DNA of 64,000 nt from assembly GCF_003012345.1 (NCBI RefSeq), contig NZ_PVRV01000023.1, forward strand, positions 434,001 through 498,000. The letters run 5' to 3'. A program made the position numbers and the translations under genes. Of the stretch, positions 1 through 8,776 are shown piece after piece. Source of the stretch: Phytohalomonas tamaricis (GTDB lineage: Bacteria > Pseudomonadota > Gammaproteobacteria > Pseudomonadales > Halomonadaceae). Each line of letters starts with the position of its first letter. Within the stretch, counting starts at the first letter, position 1. The notes below the pieces were generated by a model. That model was not told where the DNA came from. It made no database searches and was given only the letters and a program-made list of their open reading frames with translations.

Positions 1-1
1 C

Positions 2-1501
2 GCCGTGACCGCGTTGCTCTATCTGCTGATCCCCAAAGGCTTGTTCCCGCTTCAGGACACCGGCATCATCCAGGGCGTTTCCGAGGCGAGCCAGTCGACC
101 TCGTTCGAGGCGATGGCCCAGCGCCAGCAGCAGCTGGCCGAGGTGGTGCTCGATGACCCGGCGGTGGAGAGCCTGTCGTCCTACATCGGCATCGACGGCG
201 ACAACACCACGCTCAATACCGGCCGCTTTCAGATCAATCTCAAGCCGATCGACGAGCGTGATGTCAGTGCAGCCGAAGTCATCACGCGACTCAACGCCAA
301 GACTGCCGATATCGCCGGCATAAAGCTCTATCTGCAGCCCGTTCAGGACCTGACGATGGAGGACAGGGTCAGCCGCAACCAGTACCAGTTCACGCTGATT
401 GACAGCGACCGCACACGCCTGACCAGTGCCGTGGAGGCCATGCTCGAACAACTGCGTCAGGCACCGGCAATTGCCAGCGCGACTACCGACATGCAGAACC
501 AGGGCCAGAAGCTGCTGCTCAAGGTCGATCGAGAGCGGGCCAGCCGCGTCGGCGTGACCATGGCCGACATCGACGCTGCTCTCTACGACGCCTTCGGTCA
601 GCGCCTGATTTCGACCATCTTCACCCAGGCCAATCAGTACCGCGTAGTGCTCGGCGTCGGTGATGAGTTCCAGCGTGGCCCAAGCGCCATCGACCGGCTC
701 TACGTGACCAATGACAACGGTGATACGGTGCCGCTCTCAACCTTGGTGACGGCTGAGCAACAGGTGACGGCACTGTCGATCCAGCGCGACAACCAGTTCC
801 CTTCGGCGCTGCTGTCGTTCGATGTCGCCGACGGCTACTCGCTCTCTGATGCATTCGCCGCGATCGAGCAGGCCGAGACGGAGGCCGGGCTGAGCAGCGA
901 GACAACGCTATCCTACCGTGGTGCGGCGCAGGCCTACTCGAACTCGACCAGTAATACCCTGCTGTTGGTGCTGGCCGCAGTGGTGACGATGTATATCGTG
1001 CTCGGCGTACTCTATGAGAGTTTTATCCACCCGCTGACGATCCTCTCCACTCTGCCCTCTGCAGCGATCGGCGCGCTGCTGGCGCTGATGGTGAGCGGCA
1101 ACGATCTCGGCATGGTCGGTATCATCGGCATCATCCTGCTGATCGGCATCGTCAAAAAGAACGCGATCATGATGATCGACTTCGCCCTCGATGCGCAGCG
1201 CAGCCAACATCTGGCACCATTTGAAGCGATCTACCAGGCGGCCCTGCTGCGCTTTCGGCCGATCATGATGACCACCTTCGCCGCCCTGCTCGGCGCAGTG
1301 CCGCTGATGCTCGCTTCCGGCTATGGTGCCGAACTGCGCCGCCCGTTGGGGCTGGCGATGGTTGGTGGCCTGCTGGTCAGCCAGCTGTTGACACTATTTA
1401 CCACACCGGTGATCTATCTCTATTTCGAGAAGCTGTCGCGCTACTGGCGCAGCCGTCGCCAGGATGATCCACGTCAGGCGCTGCCCGAGGATAACGCGTG
1501 A
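2..1501 (+). CDS. mdtB: RND multidrug efflux permease, MdtB-like, C-terminal half (5' truncated by window)
   Basis: The reading frame is open at the left edge, so this is the last roughly 500 residues of a protein that is usually about 1,040 residues long. It holds the second periplasmic porter region followed by the last membrane block, with 'LLVLAAVVTMYIVLGVLYE' near residue 320 and the conserved 'FRPIMMTT' near 420, both typical of hydrophobe/amphiphile RND pumps of the inner membrane. The stop overlaps the GTG start of a second RND permease at 1498, the arrangement of mdtBC, where two different permeases form a mixed trimer. The membrane-fusion partner (mdtA-like) would lie outside the window. 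The family is certain; the mdtB name rests on the pairing. Confidence 0.88.
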   Translation, partial: AVTALLYLLIPKGLFPLQDTGIIQGVSEASQSTSFEAMAQRQQQLAEVVLDDPAVESLSSYIGIDGDNTTLNTGRFQINLKPIDERDVSAAEVITRLNAKTADIAGIKLYLQPVQDLTMEDRVSRNQYQFTLIDSDRTRLTSAVEAMLEQLRQAPAIASATTDMQNQGQKLLLKVDRERASRVGVTMADIDAALYDAFGQRLISTIFTQANQYRVVLGVGDEFQRGPSAIDRLYVTNDNGDTVPLSTLVTAEQQVTALSIQRDNQFPSALLSFDVADGYSLSDAFAAIEQAETEAGLSSETTLSYRGAAQAYSNSTSNTLLLVLAAVVTMYIVLGVLYESFIHPLTILSTLPSAAIGALLALMVSGNDLGMVGIIGIILLIGIVKKNAIMMIDFALDAQRSQHLAPFEAIYQAALLRFRPIMMTTFAALLGAVPLMLASGYGAELRRPLGLAMVGGLLVSQLLTLFTTPVIYLYFEKLSRYWRSRRQDDPRQALPEDNA

Positions 1502-4500
1502 GTCTGTCGTCGCCCTTCATCCGCCGCCCTATCGCCACCGCCCTGCTCACGCTTGCCATCATTTTAGTCGGCGCGCTGGCCTACGTGCGTCTGCCAGTGG
1601 CACCGCTGCCGGAAATGTCGTTCCCTACCATTGTGGTTAGCGCCAGTCTGTCCGGCGCCAACCCGCAGACCATGGCCTCGACCGTGGCGACGCCGCTCGA
1701 ACGCTCGCTGGGGCGCATCGCTGGCATTTCCCAGATGACGTCGTCCAGTTCGGACGGTTCGACCCGGGTCATCATCCAGTTCGACCTCGACAAGGACGTC
1801 AACGAAGCGGCACGCGAGGTCCAGGCGGCAATCAACAGCGCCCAGCCGCTGCTGCCGAGCGCCATGACCAGCGCCCCGACCTACCGCAAGATGAACCCGG
1901 CCGATGCGCCGGTGATAGTCATTGCATTAACCTCAAAAGAGATCGACCAGGGCACGCTCTACGGTATTGCCGACGACACTATCGCGCCGAAAATCTCCCA
2001 GGTGCCCGGCGTCGGTAGCGTCAACGTCGGTGGGAGCTCTTCGCCGGCGGTGCGGATCGAACTTGATCCGCGTGCGCTCGACAGCGCCGGCGTTTCCCTT
2101 GATGAGGTGCGCAGTGCCATCTCGAATGGCAACAGCAACGTGCCGACCGGTTTTCTGCAGAATGGACGCTACCGTTGGGAAGTTGCCACCGACAGCCAGC
2201 TGTTCGATGCCAGCGACTACCGCAAGCTGATCGTTCATAGCGGTGATGATGGCGCCACGATCCGTCTCGGCGACGTGGCCGCCGTCAGCAACGGCGTCGA
2301 GGACAGCTATAACATCGGCTTCTATAACCACGATCCGGCGATACTGCTGGTGGTCAGTGCCAGTGCCGGTGCCAACGTGATCGAGACGATCGACGGCATC
2401 CGCGCGCGTCTGCCCGAGATCAGCAAGGCGCTCCCACAGGGCGTGAATTTCAACGTGGTACTCGATCGCTCGCCCGGTATTCGCGCTTCACTGCACGAGA
2501 CTCAGTTCACGCTGCTGCTCGCCGTCGCGCTGGTGGTGATGGTGGTGTTCGTGTTTCTGCGCAGCGCACGTGCGACGATCATCCCCAGTGCGACGATCCC
2601 GGTCTCGCTGATCGGTACCTTCGGTATCATGTATCTGTTCGGCTTCTCGCTCGATACGCTATCGCTGATGGCGCTGGTGGTAGCGATCGGCTTCATTGTT
2701 GATGACGCGATCGTGGTGGTAGAGAACATCGCCCGTCATATCGAGCGCGGTGAGCCGCCGTTCAAGGCAGCCCTGGAAGGGGCTCGCGAGGTGGGCTTCA
2801 CGGTGCTGTCGATGAGCGTGTCGCTGGTGGCGGTATTCATTCCTCTGCTGCTGGTGGGTGGCCTGATCGGACGGCTGTTTCATGAATTCGCCGTGACCCT
2901 GGCGGCAGCGGTGCTGGTCTCGCTGGTGGTCTCGCTGACGCTGACCCCAATGCTGTGTTCGCGCTGGCTACGCGTGCGTGAACCCACAACCCCGCCCCGC
3001 TGGCAGCGTGCCATCGAGCGTATCGGCCACGCTATCGTTCGCGGCTACGAAGTAACCCTCGATGGCGCATTGCGTCATCGCCGCCTGACGCTGCTGTCGC
3101 TGGTCGCTGTCATCATCCTCAATGGGTATCTCTATGTCGTCATCGATAAGGGCTTCATTCCCGATCAGGACACCGGCCGCCTGATCGGCGCCGCACGAGG
3201 CGACCAGAGCCTATCGTTCGAGGCGATGTCGTCCAAGCTCGAACGTATCCGTACCGCCCTGCTCGACAGCCCCGACGTCGCCACTGTGATGGGCTTCATG
3301 GGCGGTGGCGGACCCGGCGGCGGCGGTATCAGTTCGGCGACGCTGTTCATCTCTCTCAAACAGGCGCGAGATTTCGACACCCAGCAGGCCAGCAACCGAC
3401 TCAGTGCGATGTTCCGCGACATGCCCGGCATCCAGGTCTTCATGCGCGGCATGCAGGATATCCATGTTGGCGGGCGCGAGAGCAACGGTCAGTACGAGGT
3501 GACATTGAAGAGCGATGATCTCGATCTGCTCAATACATGGAGTCCCAAGGTCAGCCAGGCGATGCAGGAGATCCCGCAGCTTACCGGGGTAAGTAGCGAT
3601 ACGCGCAGCGAAGGCCAAGCAGTGAAGCTGATCGTCGACCGCGACAAGGCCTCACGGCTGGGCGTTGATATGGACACCGTCGACACCGTGTTGCACAACG
3701 CGTTCAGTCAGCGCGAGATATCGAGTGTCTATCAGGGCACCAATCAGTATTACGTGATCATGCAGGTCGCCAAGCCGTTCCGAGAGTCGGCCCAGGCGCT
3801 CGACATGCTGCACGTGTTCGATGGTGACGGTAACCGCATTCCGGTATCGGCATTCAGCCATTACGAGCGCAGCACCACGCCGGTCAGCGTTAACCATCAA
3901 GGCCAGTTTGCCGCCACTACTGTGTCGTTCAACCTCGCCGATGGCATCACGCTCGACCAGGCGACCCAGGCGATACGCACTCGGCTCGACGAGCTCAATC
4001 TGCCGATCGACGTACAGGCCGATTTTGAGGGCAGCGCGGCTTCCTTCCAGAGTGGGGTCGAGGCAATGCCGTGGTTGATCCTCGCCGCACTGGTGACGGT
4101 CTATCTGGTACTGGGGATTCTCTACGAGAGCTATGTCCATCCGCTGACCATTCTCTCAACGCTGCCGTCGGCCGGAATCGGGGCTCTGCTCGCTCTGATG
4201 GCATTGGGCAAGCCGTTCACGCTGATCGCGCTGATCGGCATCATTCTGCTGATCGGGGTAGTCAAGAAGAATGCAATCATGCTGGTCGATTTCGCCCTCG
4301 ACGCTGAGCGCCGCCTTGGCATGGCACCATTTGAGGCAATCCGTCATGCCGCGCTGGTGCGTTTTCGTCCGATCATGATGACTACCCTGGCGGCGATTCT
4401 TGGCGCCGTACCATTGATGATCGGCACCGATGAGAACGCCGGACTACGTGCCCCGCTGGGCATCTCGATTGTTGGCGGTCTGATCTTCAGCCAACTGCTG

Positions 4501-4566
4501 ACGCTCTATACCACCCCGGTGGTCTATCTCTATCTTGATAAGTTGCGCCATCTAAAACGCCGCTGA
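1498..4566 (+). CDS. mdtC: RND multidrug efflux permease, MdtC-like
   Basis: This is a full-length inner-membrane RND pump of 1,022 residues. It starts with GTG inside the stop of the preceding permease (GTGA overlap), so translation is probably coupled. Visible hallmarks are the N-terminal helix and 'VAPLPEMSFPTI', the proton-relay acidic pair D402-D403 in 'GFIVDDAIVVVENI', a glycine-rich loop near residue 600 (GGGGPGGGG), and the C-terminal 'FRPIMMTT' block. RND pumps use proton influx to export drugs, bile salts or metals through a periplasmic adaptor and an outer-membrane channel. No outer-membrane factor follows directly; a porin comes next. Substrate cannot be read from sequence. Confidence 0.92.
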   Translation: MSLSSPFIRRPIATALLTLAIILVGALAYVRLPVAPLPEMSFPTIVVSASLSGANPQTMASTVATPLERSLGRIAGISQMTSSSSDGSTRVIIQFDLDKDVNEAAREVQAAINSAQPLLPSAMTSAPTYRKMNPADAPVIVIALTSKEIDQGTLYGIADDTIAPKISQVPGVGSVNVGGSSSPAVRIELDPRALDSAGVSLDEVRSAISNGNSNVPTGFLQNGRYRWEVATDSQLFDASDYRKLIVHSGDDGATIRLGDVAAVSNGVEDSYNIGFYNHDPAILLVVSASAGANVIETIDGIRARLPEISKALPQGVNFNVVLDRSPGIRASLHETQFTLLLAVALVVMVVFVFLRSARATIIPSATIPVSLIGTFGIMYLFGFSLDTLSLMALVVAIGFIVDDAIVVVENIARHIERGEPPFKAALEGAREVGFTVLSMSVSLVAVFIPLLLVGGLIGRLFHEFAVTLAAAVLVSLVVSLTLTPMLCSRWLRVREPTTPPRWQRAIERIGHAIVRGYEVTLDGALRHRRLTLLSLVAVIILNGYLYVVIDKGFIPDQDTGRLIGAARGDQSLSFEAMSSKLERIRTALLDSPDVATVMGFMGGGGPGGGGISSATLFISLKQARDFDTQQASNRLSAMFRDMPGIQVFMRGMQDIHVGGRESNGQYEVTLKSDDLDLLNTWSPKVSQAMQEIPQLTGVSSDTRSEGQAVKLIVDRDKASRLGVDMDTVDTVLHNAFSQREISSVYQGTNQYYVIMQVAKPFRESAQALDMLHVFDGDGNRIPVSAFSHYERSTTPVSVNHQGQFAATTVSFNLADGITLDQATQAIRTRLDELNLPIDVQADFEGSAASFQSGVEAMPWLILAALVTVYLVLGILYESYVHPLTILSTLPSAGIGALLALMALGKPFTLIALIGIILLIGVVKKNAIMLVDFALDAERRLGMAPFEAIRHAALVRFRPIMMTTLAAILGAVPLMIGTDENAGLRAPLGISIVGGLIFSQLLTLYTTPVVYLYLDKLRHLKRR

Positions 4567-4587
4567 CCAATGGATTCAGCAGGGCTT

Positions 4588-4626
4588 CAAGCGGCCATGG
4601 CCTATCATTTATGCCATGGCCGCTTG
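4588..4626 (+). terminator. Long perfect hairpin after the RND pair
   Basis: A perfect 14-bp inverted repeat (CAAGCGGCCATGGC at 4588-4601 and its complement at 4613-4626, 11-nt loop) lies 22 nt after the mdtC stop. It lacks a following T-run, so it may stabilise the mRNA end or assist termination rather than act as a classic intrinsic terminator. Confidence 0.6.
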
Positions 4627-4671
4627 GCTTATACGCATTCAAGTGTCAGGCGAATAATTCGCTCACTTTCC

Positions 4672-4700
4672 TTGACATAAATAAGTAACAATTATAAAAG
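4672..4700 (+). promoter_or_regulatory. Candidate sigma-70 promoter of the porin gene
   Basis: A consensus -35 box TTGACA lies at 4672-4677. An AT-rich stretch follows, with TATAAA at 4693-4698 (15-nt spacer) or TAAAAG at 4695-4700 (17-nt spacer). It sits about 55-80 nt before the porin start, which has the ribosome site AAGGGAAC. Confidence 0.55.
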
Positions 4701-4752
4701 ACGCTCGATTCCATAATAAATAGTCTGCTCAACACACCCCAAGGGAACAGTA

Positions 4753-6255
4753 ATGAAGACAATAACCTTCAGAACACTGGCCATTGCACTCGGTGTCTCC
4801 AGCACCGCCTTGACCGCCCCTTACGCTTTTGCCCAATCCAGCAGCGATCAGCAAACCATTCAGCAGCTGCGCCAGCAGCTCAACGACATGCAGGCCCGCC
4901 TAGAACGGCTGGAAAGCCAGCAGGGGGAAAGCCAGCAGAGTAAGACGGGTGCTGACATTACGCGCCTAGCGGATAACAGCTCAAATGATGGCAATAGCGT
5001 CCAGGGCAACAGCACTCAGGGTGGCAGTTCGACGACATCCGGAGGTGCCGACAGCACTGGCGTTAGTCAGTCCGCTGCCGGTCAGGAAGTCGCCAACGAA
5101 CAATCCGGCTCTGGCGACCAGAGCCTGGCACAGAAAAACAGCTCGCTGCTTGAGAAGATGCAGCAGACCCAGATCGGCGGAACGTTCGAATTCGGTCAGG
5201 TGTTCAACGACTGGGACGAGGAAGACAAGGACACCGGCGGCGATCTCGATTTCAACAAGTTCATCATCGCCGTGGATGGCGAGGTCGATGATTTCACCTA
5301 CTCCCTCGACTACCGTTTCTACGACGGCTACCGCTTCATTCAGCACGGCTGGCTGGGCTATAACGTTAATGACAGCAATACCGTCAAGGTCGGCCTGGTA
5401 CAGGTGCCGTTCGGCAACATGGATTACGGCTATCTCGGCTGGTACGGCAACCTCGGCTATCTCGCTGGCTTCAACGACAACCAGAACCTGGGCGTCAAGT
5501 GGGACCACGATGCTGGCGCCTGGACCACCTCGCTGGCGTACTTCAAGAACTCCCAGCTCGGTAGCACCAACGAAAGTTATGGTGCCAACCCGCCCGGCGG
5601 CACTGACGACGCCTATCTTGATGATGATGGCAGCCTTGTCACTGGAGACCAAGGCAACAAGTCTGAGAACCAGCTTGCTGCGCGTATCGCCTATACCTTT
5701 GGCTACGACACCGACTATGCCACTGAAATCAACCTTTCAGCCAAGGGCGGGCAGCTCTATAACGAAATAACCAACGATAGCGGCGACACCTGGCAGGTCG
5801 CCCTCGGCCTCGATGGCAGCTACGGCAACTGGCGCACTCTGCTGCAGGCCACCACCTATGCCTATCATGCCAAGAACCCGAGCGAAGCGATTAGCGGCGT
5901 CTCAGACAATGTCATTCAGCTCGGCGCTTTCGGCTTCAATTACAACATCCCTGACTCAGGCCAGGTGTATACCGCCAGCTTGGGCTACAGCCATGACGTT
6001 GACTGGGGACCGGTCACCAATCTTTATTTCTACAACGACTACAGCTACATGAGCCCGGATGGTCATTATCCGCTGGCCGGACGCAGCGATGTCGACGATC
6101 CCCAGCTCAACGATCTTGGTGTGCTGGTATCGGCCGGGCCGTATTACGCCTGGTTTGATGTCGTCACCAACAAGAACGGCCTGAACTACTTTGGCTCGCC
6201 GGTTGATGACAGTTGGCACACCAGTCTGATGTCCCACTTCGGCGTACAATTCTAA
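4753..6255 (+). CDS. Outer-membrane porin (OprO/OprP-like)
   Basis: The 500-residue precursor has a Sec signal peptide ending near A27 (PYAFAQ). A short glutamine-rich coiled coil follows ('IQQLRQQLNDMQARLERLE', residues about 36-55), as in trimeric phosphate-selective-type porins. Next comes a low-complexity Ser/Gly/Asn/Gln linker to about residue 125, then a long beta-barrel region of alternating aromatic and polar residues, ending in a terminal Phe (FGVQF), the usual C-terminal signal for outer-membrane insertion. It has its own promoter and a strong terminator, so it is probably monocistronic. The barrel is acidic (DWDEEDKD, DDAYLDDDG), fitting a halophile. The solute is unknown. Confidence 0.75.
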   Translation: MKTITFRTLAIALGVSSTALTAPYAFAQSSSDQQTIQQLRQQLNDMQARLERLESQQGESQQSKTGADITRLADNSSNDGNSVQGNSTQGGSSTTSGGADSTGVSQSAAGQEVANEQSGSGDQSLAQKNSSLLEKMQQTQIGGTFEFGQVFNDWDEEDKDTGGDLDFNKFIIAVDGEVDDFTYSLDYRFYDGYRFIQHGWLGYNVNDSNTVKVGLVQVPFGNMDYGYLGWYGNLGYLAGFNDNQNLGVKWDHDAGAWTTSLAYFKNSQLGSTNESYGANPPGGTDDAYLDDDGSLVTGDQGNKSENQLAARIAYTFGYDTDYATEINLSAKGGQLYNEITNDSGDTWQVALGLDGSYGNWRTLLQATTYAYHAKNPSEAISGVSDNVIQLGAFGFNYNIPDSGQVYTASLGYSHDVDWGPVTNLYFYNDYSYMSPDGHYPLAGRSDVDDPQLNDLGVLVSAGPYYAWFDVVTNKNGLNYFGSPVDDSWHTSLMSHFGVQF

Positions 6256-6283
6256 TCGGCGTATTTACGCTTAAGCGACCTGC

Positions 6284-6317
6284 AAAAAAGCCCCGCTCTC
6301 ACGAGCGGGGCTTTTTT
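6284..6317. terminator. Bidirectional intrinsic terminator
   Basis: GCCCCGCTC and GAGCGGGGC form a 9-bp GC-rich stem with a 4-nt loop, flanked by six A on one side and six T on the other. It ends the porin transcript and, on the other strand, the GNAT gene that converges on it. Confidence 0.92.
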
Positions 6318-6375
6318 ATAGCGCGTACTGCCAAGCGCCTGCTGGCCTAAGAGCACCAACGAAATAATGCTGCAC

Positions 6376-6951
6376 TCAACTATAGCGGGCAAAGGCCTGC
6401 AGGCTGTCAACGAAGCGCGTCTTATAGTCGTTGAATATTTCAGGGTCACGCTTGAAAGTGCGCAAAATCGCGTCTTCGCTGAAGGTAACGGGCTCAGGGG
6501 CTTCGCCTAATGAGGTTACCTTGGAAAGATAATTGAAGCCGATCCGGCTACCGTCGTCGGCGTAGAACCACTTATTGAAACCGAAGGTTTTGAAAAACCC
6601 TTCCAGACGGGGGTCGCGCGTACTGACCCGCAGTGCTGTTGTGCTGGTCAGGCGCTCGACCAGCTCACGCGCATAACCCTCGCCACGCTTTTGCTCAGGC
6701 GTGGCGAGCAGGCGCATATCCAGCCCCTTGCCCTCCATGTCGAGCACTAGCAATGATGCACTGAGAATACGCCCCTTGTCATCGACCAGTGCCAGCACCC
6801 GTGCTGCTTCGTTTTCGAACAGCGCGGCAAGCGTACCGGTAAAGACGATGAGCGGCTTCAACCCCGCCTCTTTGCCATAGATCGCGGCACACAGCATCGC
6901 AACACACGCGTCCCGTTGCTCTCCGGCGTGTATTTCAGCCACTTTCATCAC
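6376..6951 (-). CDS. GNAT-family N-acetyltransferase
   Basis: The 191-residue protein reads as a GNAT fold. It has a predicted strand pair (ARVLALVDDKGRILSASLLVLD), then 'DMRLLATPEQKRGEGYARELVERL' (residues about 78-101). This matches the acetyl-CoA pyrophosphate loop pattern (Q/R-x-x-G-x-G/A), here R-G-E-G-Y-A. A C-terminal 'FFKTFGFNKWFYADDGSRIGFN' matches the usual last strands. It starts MMK, so either Met could be used. It lies between two convergent or divergent single genes and its acceptor substrate is unknown. Confidence 0.75.
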   Translation of the reverse strand: MMKVAEIHAGEQRDACVAMLCAAIYGKEAGLKPLIVFTGTLAALFENEAARVLALVDDKGRILSASLLVLDMEGKGLDMRLLATPEQKRGEGYARELVERLTSTTALRVSTRDPRLEGFFKTFGFNKWFYADDGSRIGFNYLSKVTSLGEAPEPVTFSEDAILRTFKRDPEIFNDYKTRFVDSLQAFARYS

Positions 6952-7132
6952 AATTTTCGCCTTCTGTGTCGGTCAAGGTCTTGTCAAAACACAATATATC
7001 TACCCGCCACGGCACAATGTGCCTTTACGAGCATAAAGCTGCGAAGGCTAGCACATTGCAATATCAGAACAGAACCTGAACCCGCGGATAACGACCTTTT
7101 TGCACATCGAGTTTGCGTTCGGGCCCGATAAC

Positions 7133-7387
7133 ATGGCAGCACCTCCTTTCGCTTTAATCTGTCCATTGAGCCCATCGAAACACTCGGCACTCAAGAGCAT
7201 CATCTATACTCAACTGTCGGATCAGGACGATCCACGGGTGGTACGCGTAAGCGGCCGCTCCGCCATGACTGCCAGCCAGCAGCGTGGAGTGAACATCAGC
7301 GGGCCCGTTCATCTCCTTTACGAGAATGGACAGCGCTTCGATATCGAGCCCACACTGGCTGCAGTCGGCATACATTCAAATGCATGA
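7133..7387 (+). CDS. Possible small hypothetical protein in an otherwise empty gap
   Basis: The 440-base gap between the acetyltransferase and the glycerophosphodiesterase holds this 84-codon frame, extendable to a TTG at 7100. Its second half ('SDQDDPRVVRVSGRSAMTAS' and 'YENGQRFDIEPTLAAVG') has protein-like composition, but the first half is Pro/Ser-rich, no good ribosome site precedes it and I recognise no family. A competing 73-codon frame lies on the opposite strand at 7154-7375. It may be a genuine small gene or chance. Confidence 0.3.
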   Translation: MAAPPFALICPLSPSKHSALKSIIYTQLSDQDDPRVVRVSGRSAMTASQQRGVNISGPVHLLYENGQRFDIEPTLAAVGIHSNA

Positions 7388-7394
7388 GGCAGAC

Positions 7395-8138
7395 ATGACG
7401 CTTCCCCGCTTAATTGGGCACCGTGGATTTTCCGCCCACGCGCCCGAAAACACCTTATCCGCCATTGATGCCGCCGCCCGTGCCGGCATCAATTGGGTAG
7501 AGCTTGACGTTCAGTGCCTGGGCGACGGCACGCCGGTGATCTGGCACGACGCCCACGTCGCGCGCTGCAGCGATGGTGGTCCAACGCTTCTGCGTGACCT
7601 GACCATTGACGACGCCCGGCGCCTTGATGTCGGCAGCTGGTTCGATGAACGCTTCACAGGCGAGCGCATTCTGACACTCGATGACGCGCTCGACGCACTC
7701 AACGCCCGCGGCATGGGACTTAACCTTGAACTCAAGCTGAGCACCGGACACGACCCGGTACAGTTGGTCGAGACGGTGTTACCCAGAGTGACTTCCGCAC
7801 TACCCCCCGAGCGGTTGCTGGTGTCGAGCTTCGATGGCGATGCGCTCGATTGTGCCCGTAAGCTCGACAATGATGTCAGGCTGGGAATCCTATATGACGA
7901 CAAGATACCGCGTGACTGGCCGTGGGATGTCGAACGCCTGCGCGCCTTCAGCGTCCATCCCAACTGGGTGCACCTCAATCAGGAGCGGGTGATTGAACTC
8001 AAGCGCGCCGAGATCAGTCTGGTGTGCTACACGGTCAACGAACCCGACCGCTTCGCACCGTGGTGGGAACAAGGCGTCGATGCGGTCATTTCAGACGACC
8101 CCACCCTATTCTTTACTGACAGCGACCGTACACGCTGA
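7395..8138 (+). CDS. ugpQ: Glycerophosphodiester phosphodiesterase
   Basis: The 247-residue protein has the GDPD TIM-barrel signature: 'LIGHRGFSAHAPENTLSAI' at residues about 5-23 (catalytic H-R and the E-N-T metal site), 'ELDVQ' (E-x-D metal ligands), 'WHDAHVARCSDG' (second catalytic His) and 'LNLELKL'. The enzyme hydrolyses glycerophosphodiesters to glycerol 3-phosphate and an alcohol. No signal peptide is present, so it should be cytosolic like UgpQ rather than periplasmic like GlpQ. I chose the ATG at 7395 because GAGGC lies just upstream and the family starts right before the barrel; ATG 7380 is an alternative. Confidence 0.92.
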   Translation: MTLPRLIGHRGFSAHAPENTLSAIDAAARAGINWVELDVQCLGDGTPVIWHDAHVARCSDGGPTLLRDLTIDDARRLDVGSWFDERFTGERILTLDDALDALNARGMGLNLELKLSTGHDPVQLVETVLPRVTSALPPERLLVSSFDGDALDCARKLDNDVRLGILYDDKIPRDWPWDVERLRAFSVHPNWVHLNQERVIELKRAEISLVCYTVNEPDRFAPWWEQGVDAVISDDPTLFFTDSDRTR

Positions 8139-8668
8139 TCTTTAGCGATATCTGCCCCTTCTGAACATTCGGGTCAACGATGAGTGCTGCTTGGCCAAGG
8201 TCAAGCGGCACTCTGTCCTATCGTTATTATGCCCTATTGTCATCAACATGCTCCGCCTACAATCTTCTTCCTTCGTGCCGATAATCGCAGCTGATTCCTC
8301 GCTAAAGACAGCTGGACTTGCCGACGAAAACGTCGAGTTTCAGCGTTCATTACGTGAGGCAATGCCTTGGCGGATGCCGTTGAGGCAGGCTAATTAGTTC
8401 GCACGCTATCTAGCTTTTAGGATTAGTTCCCTATAAATTACTCAATCTTCAAGGCGTCTCATCAGGCCATGAATACCCCGCTTCGCCGCACCCTGCCTCC
8501 TCATGGCAGTGCTCGCTGCCTGCGCCATGCGAACGAAGGCTGTATTCTTGACCGCCTCGCCGAGGGTTTGAGCTTCGCCGTCGAGCGTCGACAGGCCGCA
8601 AGCCCGTATAGCCCCGTTGGTATCCTGTACTACAGCCCCGAACCACTTGAATCGAAATCGGCCCAGTC
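8139..8668. other. 530-base gap with no clear gene
   Basis: No ribosome site followed by a family-like frame is visible. The first 300 bases are less GC-rich and read as noise in all frames. The last 225 bases contain the possible decayed frame described separately. Confidence 0.6.
8442..8666 (-). pseudogene. Possible remnant coding segment, family unknown
   Basis: In the minus frame that ends at a TGA (8442-8444), 74 codons read with protein-like composition, for example 'FKWFGAVVQDTNGAIRACGL' and 'LGEAVKNTAFVRMAQAAS'. The frame has no ATG, GTG or TTG before the stop at its start. A neighbouring frame offers an ATG at 8670 that would need a one-base shift to join it. It could be the tail of a decayed gene or an ORF seen by chance. 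I do not recognise the product. Confidence 0.22.
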
Positions 8669-8776
8669 ATGTCTGACACCTCTATAGGAAACGATGCTCT
8701 GAATGTTCAGCTGCGGCTGACTCTGGTCCATGCCGCCAAGGGCAACGGCGCACCGGGCCGGGACGATTGGCAATGA
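8669..8776 (+). CDS. Possible 35-residue leader ORF overlapping the FUSC gene
   Basis: An ATG at 8669 opens a 35-codon frame ending in TGA at 8774-8776, which overlaps the ATG (8773) of the FUSC permease gene in an ATGA. All downstream genes of this operon are joined by the same ATGA overlap, which is the only support for this frame. The peptide (starts MSDTSIGND, ends GRDDWQ) matches nothing I know and no strong ribosome site precedes it. It may serve only to couple translation, or it may be chance. Confidence 0.3.
   Translation: MSDTSIGNDALNVQLRLTLVHAAKGNGAPGRDDWQ

Noticed and set aside
621-4347. Many long open frames on the opposite strand of the RND genes
   Set aside because: They are mirror frames of GC-rich coding sequence with Arg/His-rich, low-complexity translations and no ribosome sites.
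4981-5770. Two long frames (223 and 261 codons) inside the porin gene
   Set aside because: Their translations are repetitive (Val/Ile-rich or Ser/Thr/Arg-rich) shadows of the porin repeats; the porin frame has signal peptide, barrel and terminal Phe.
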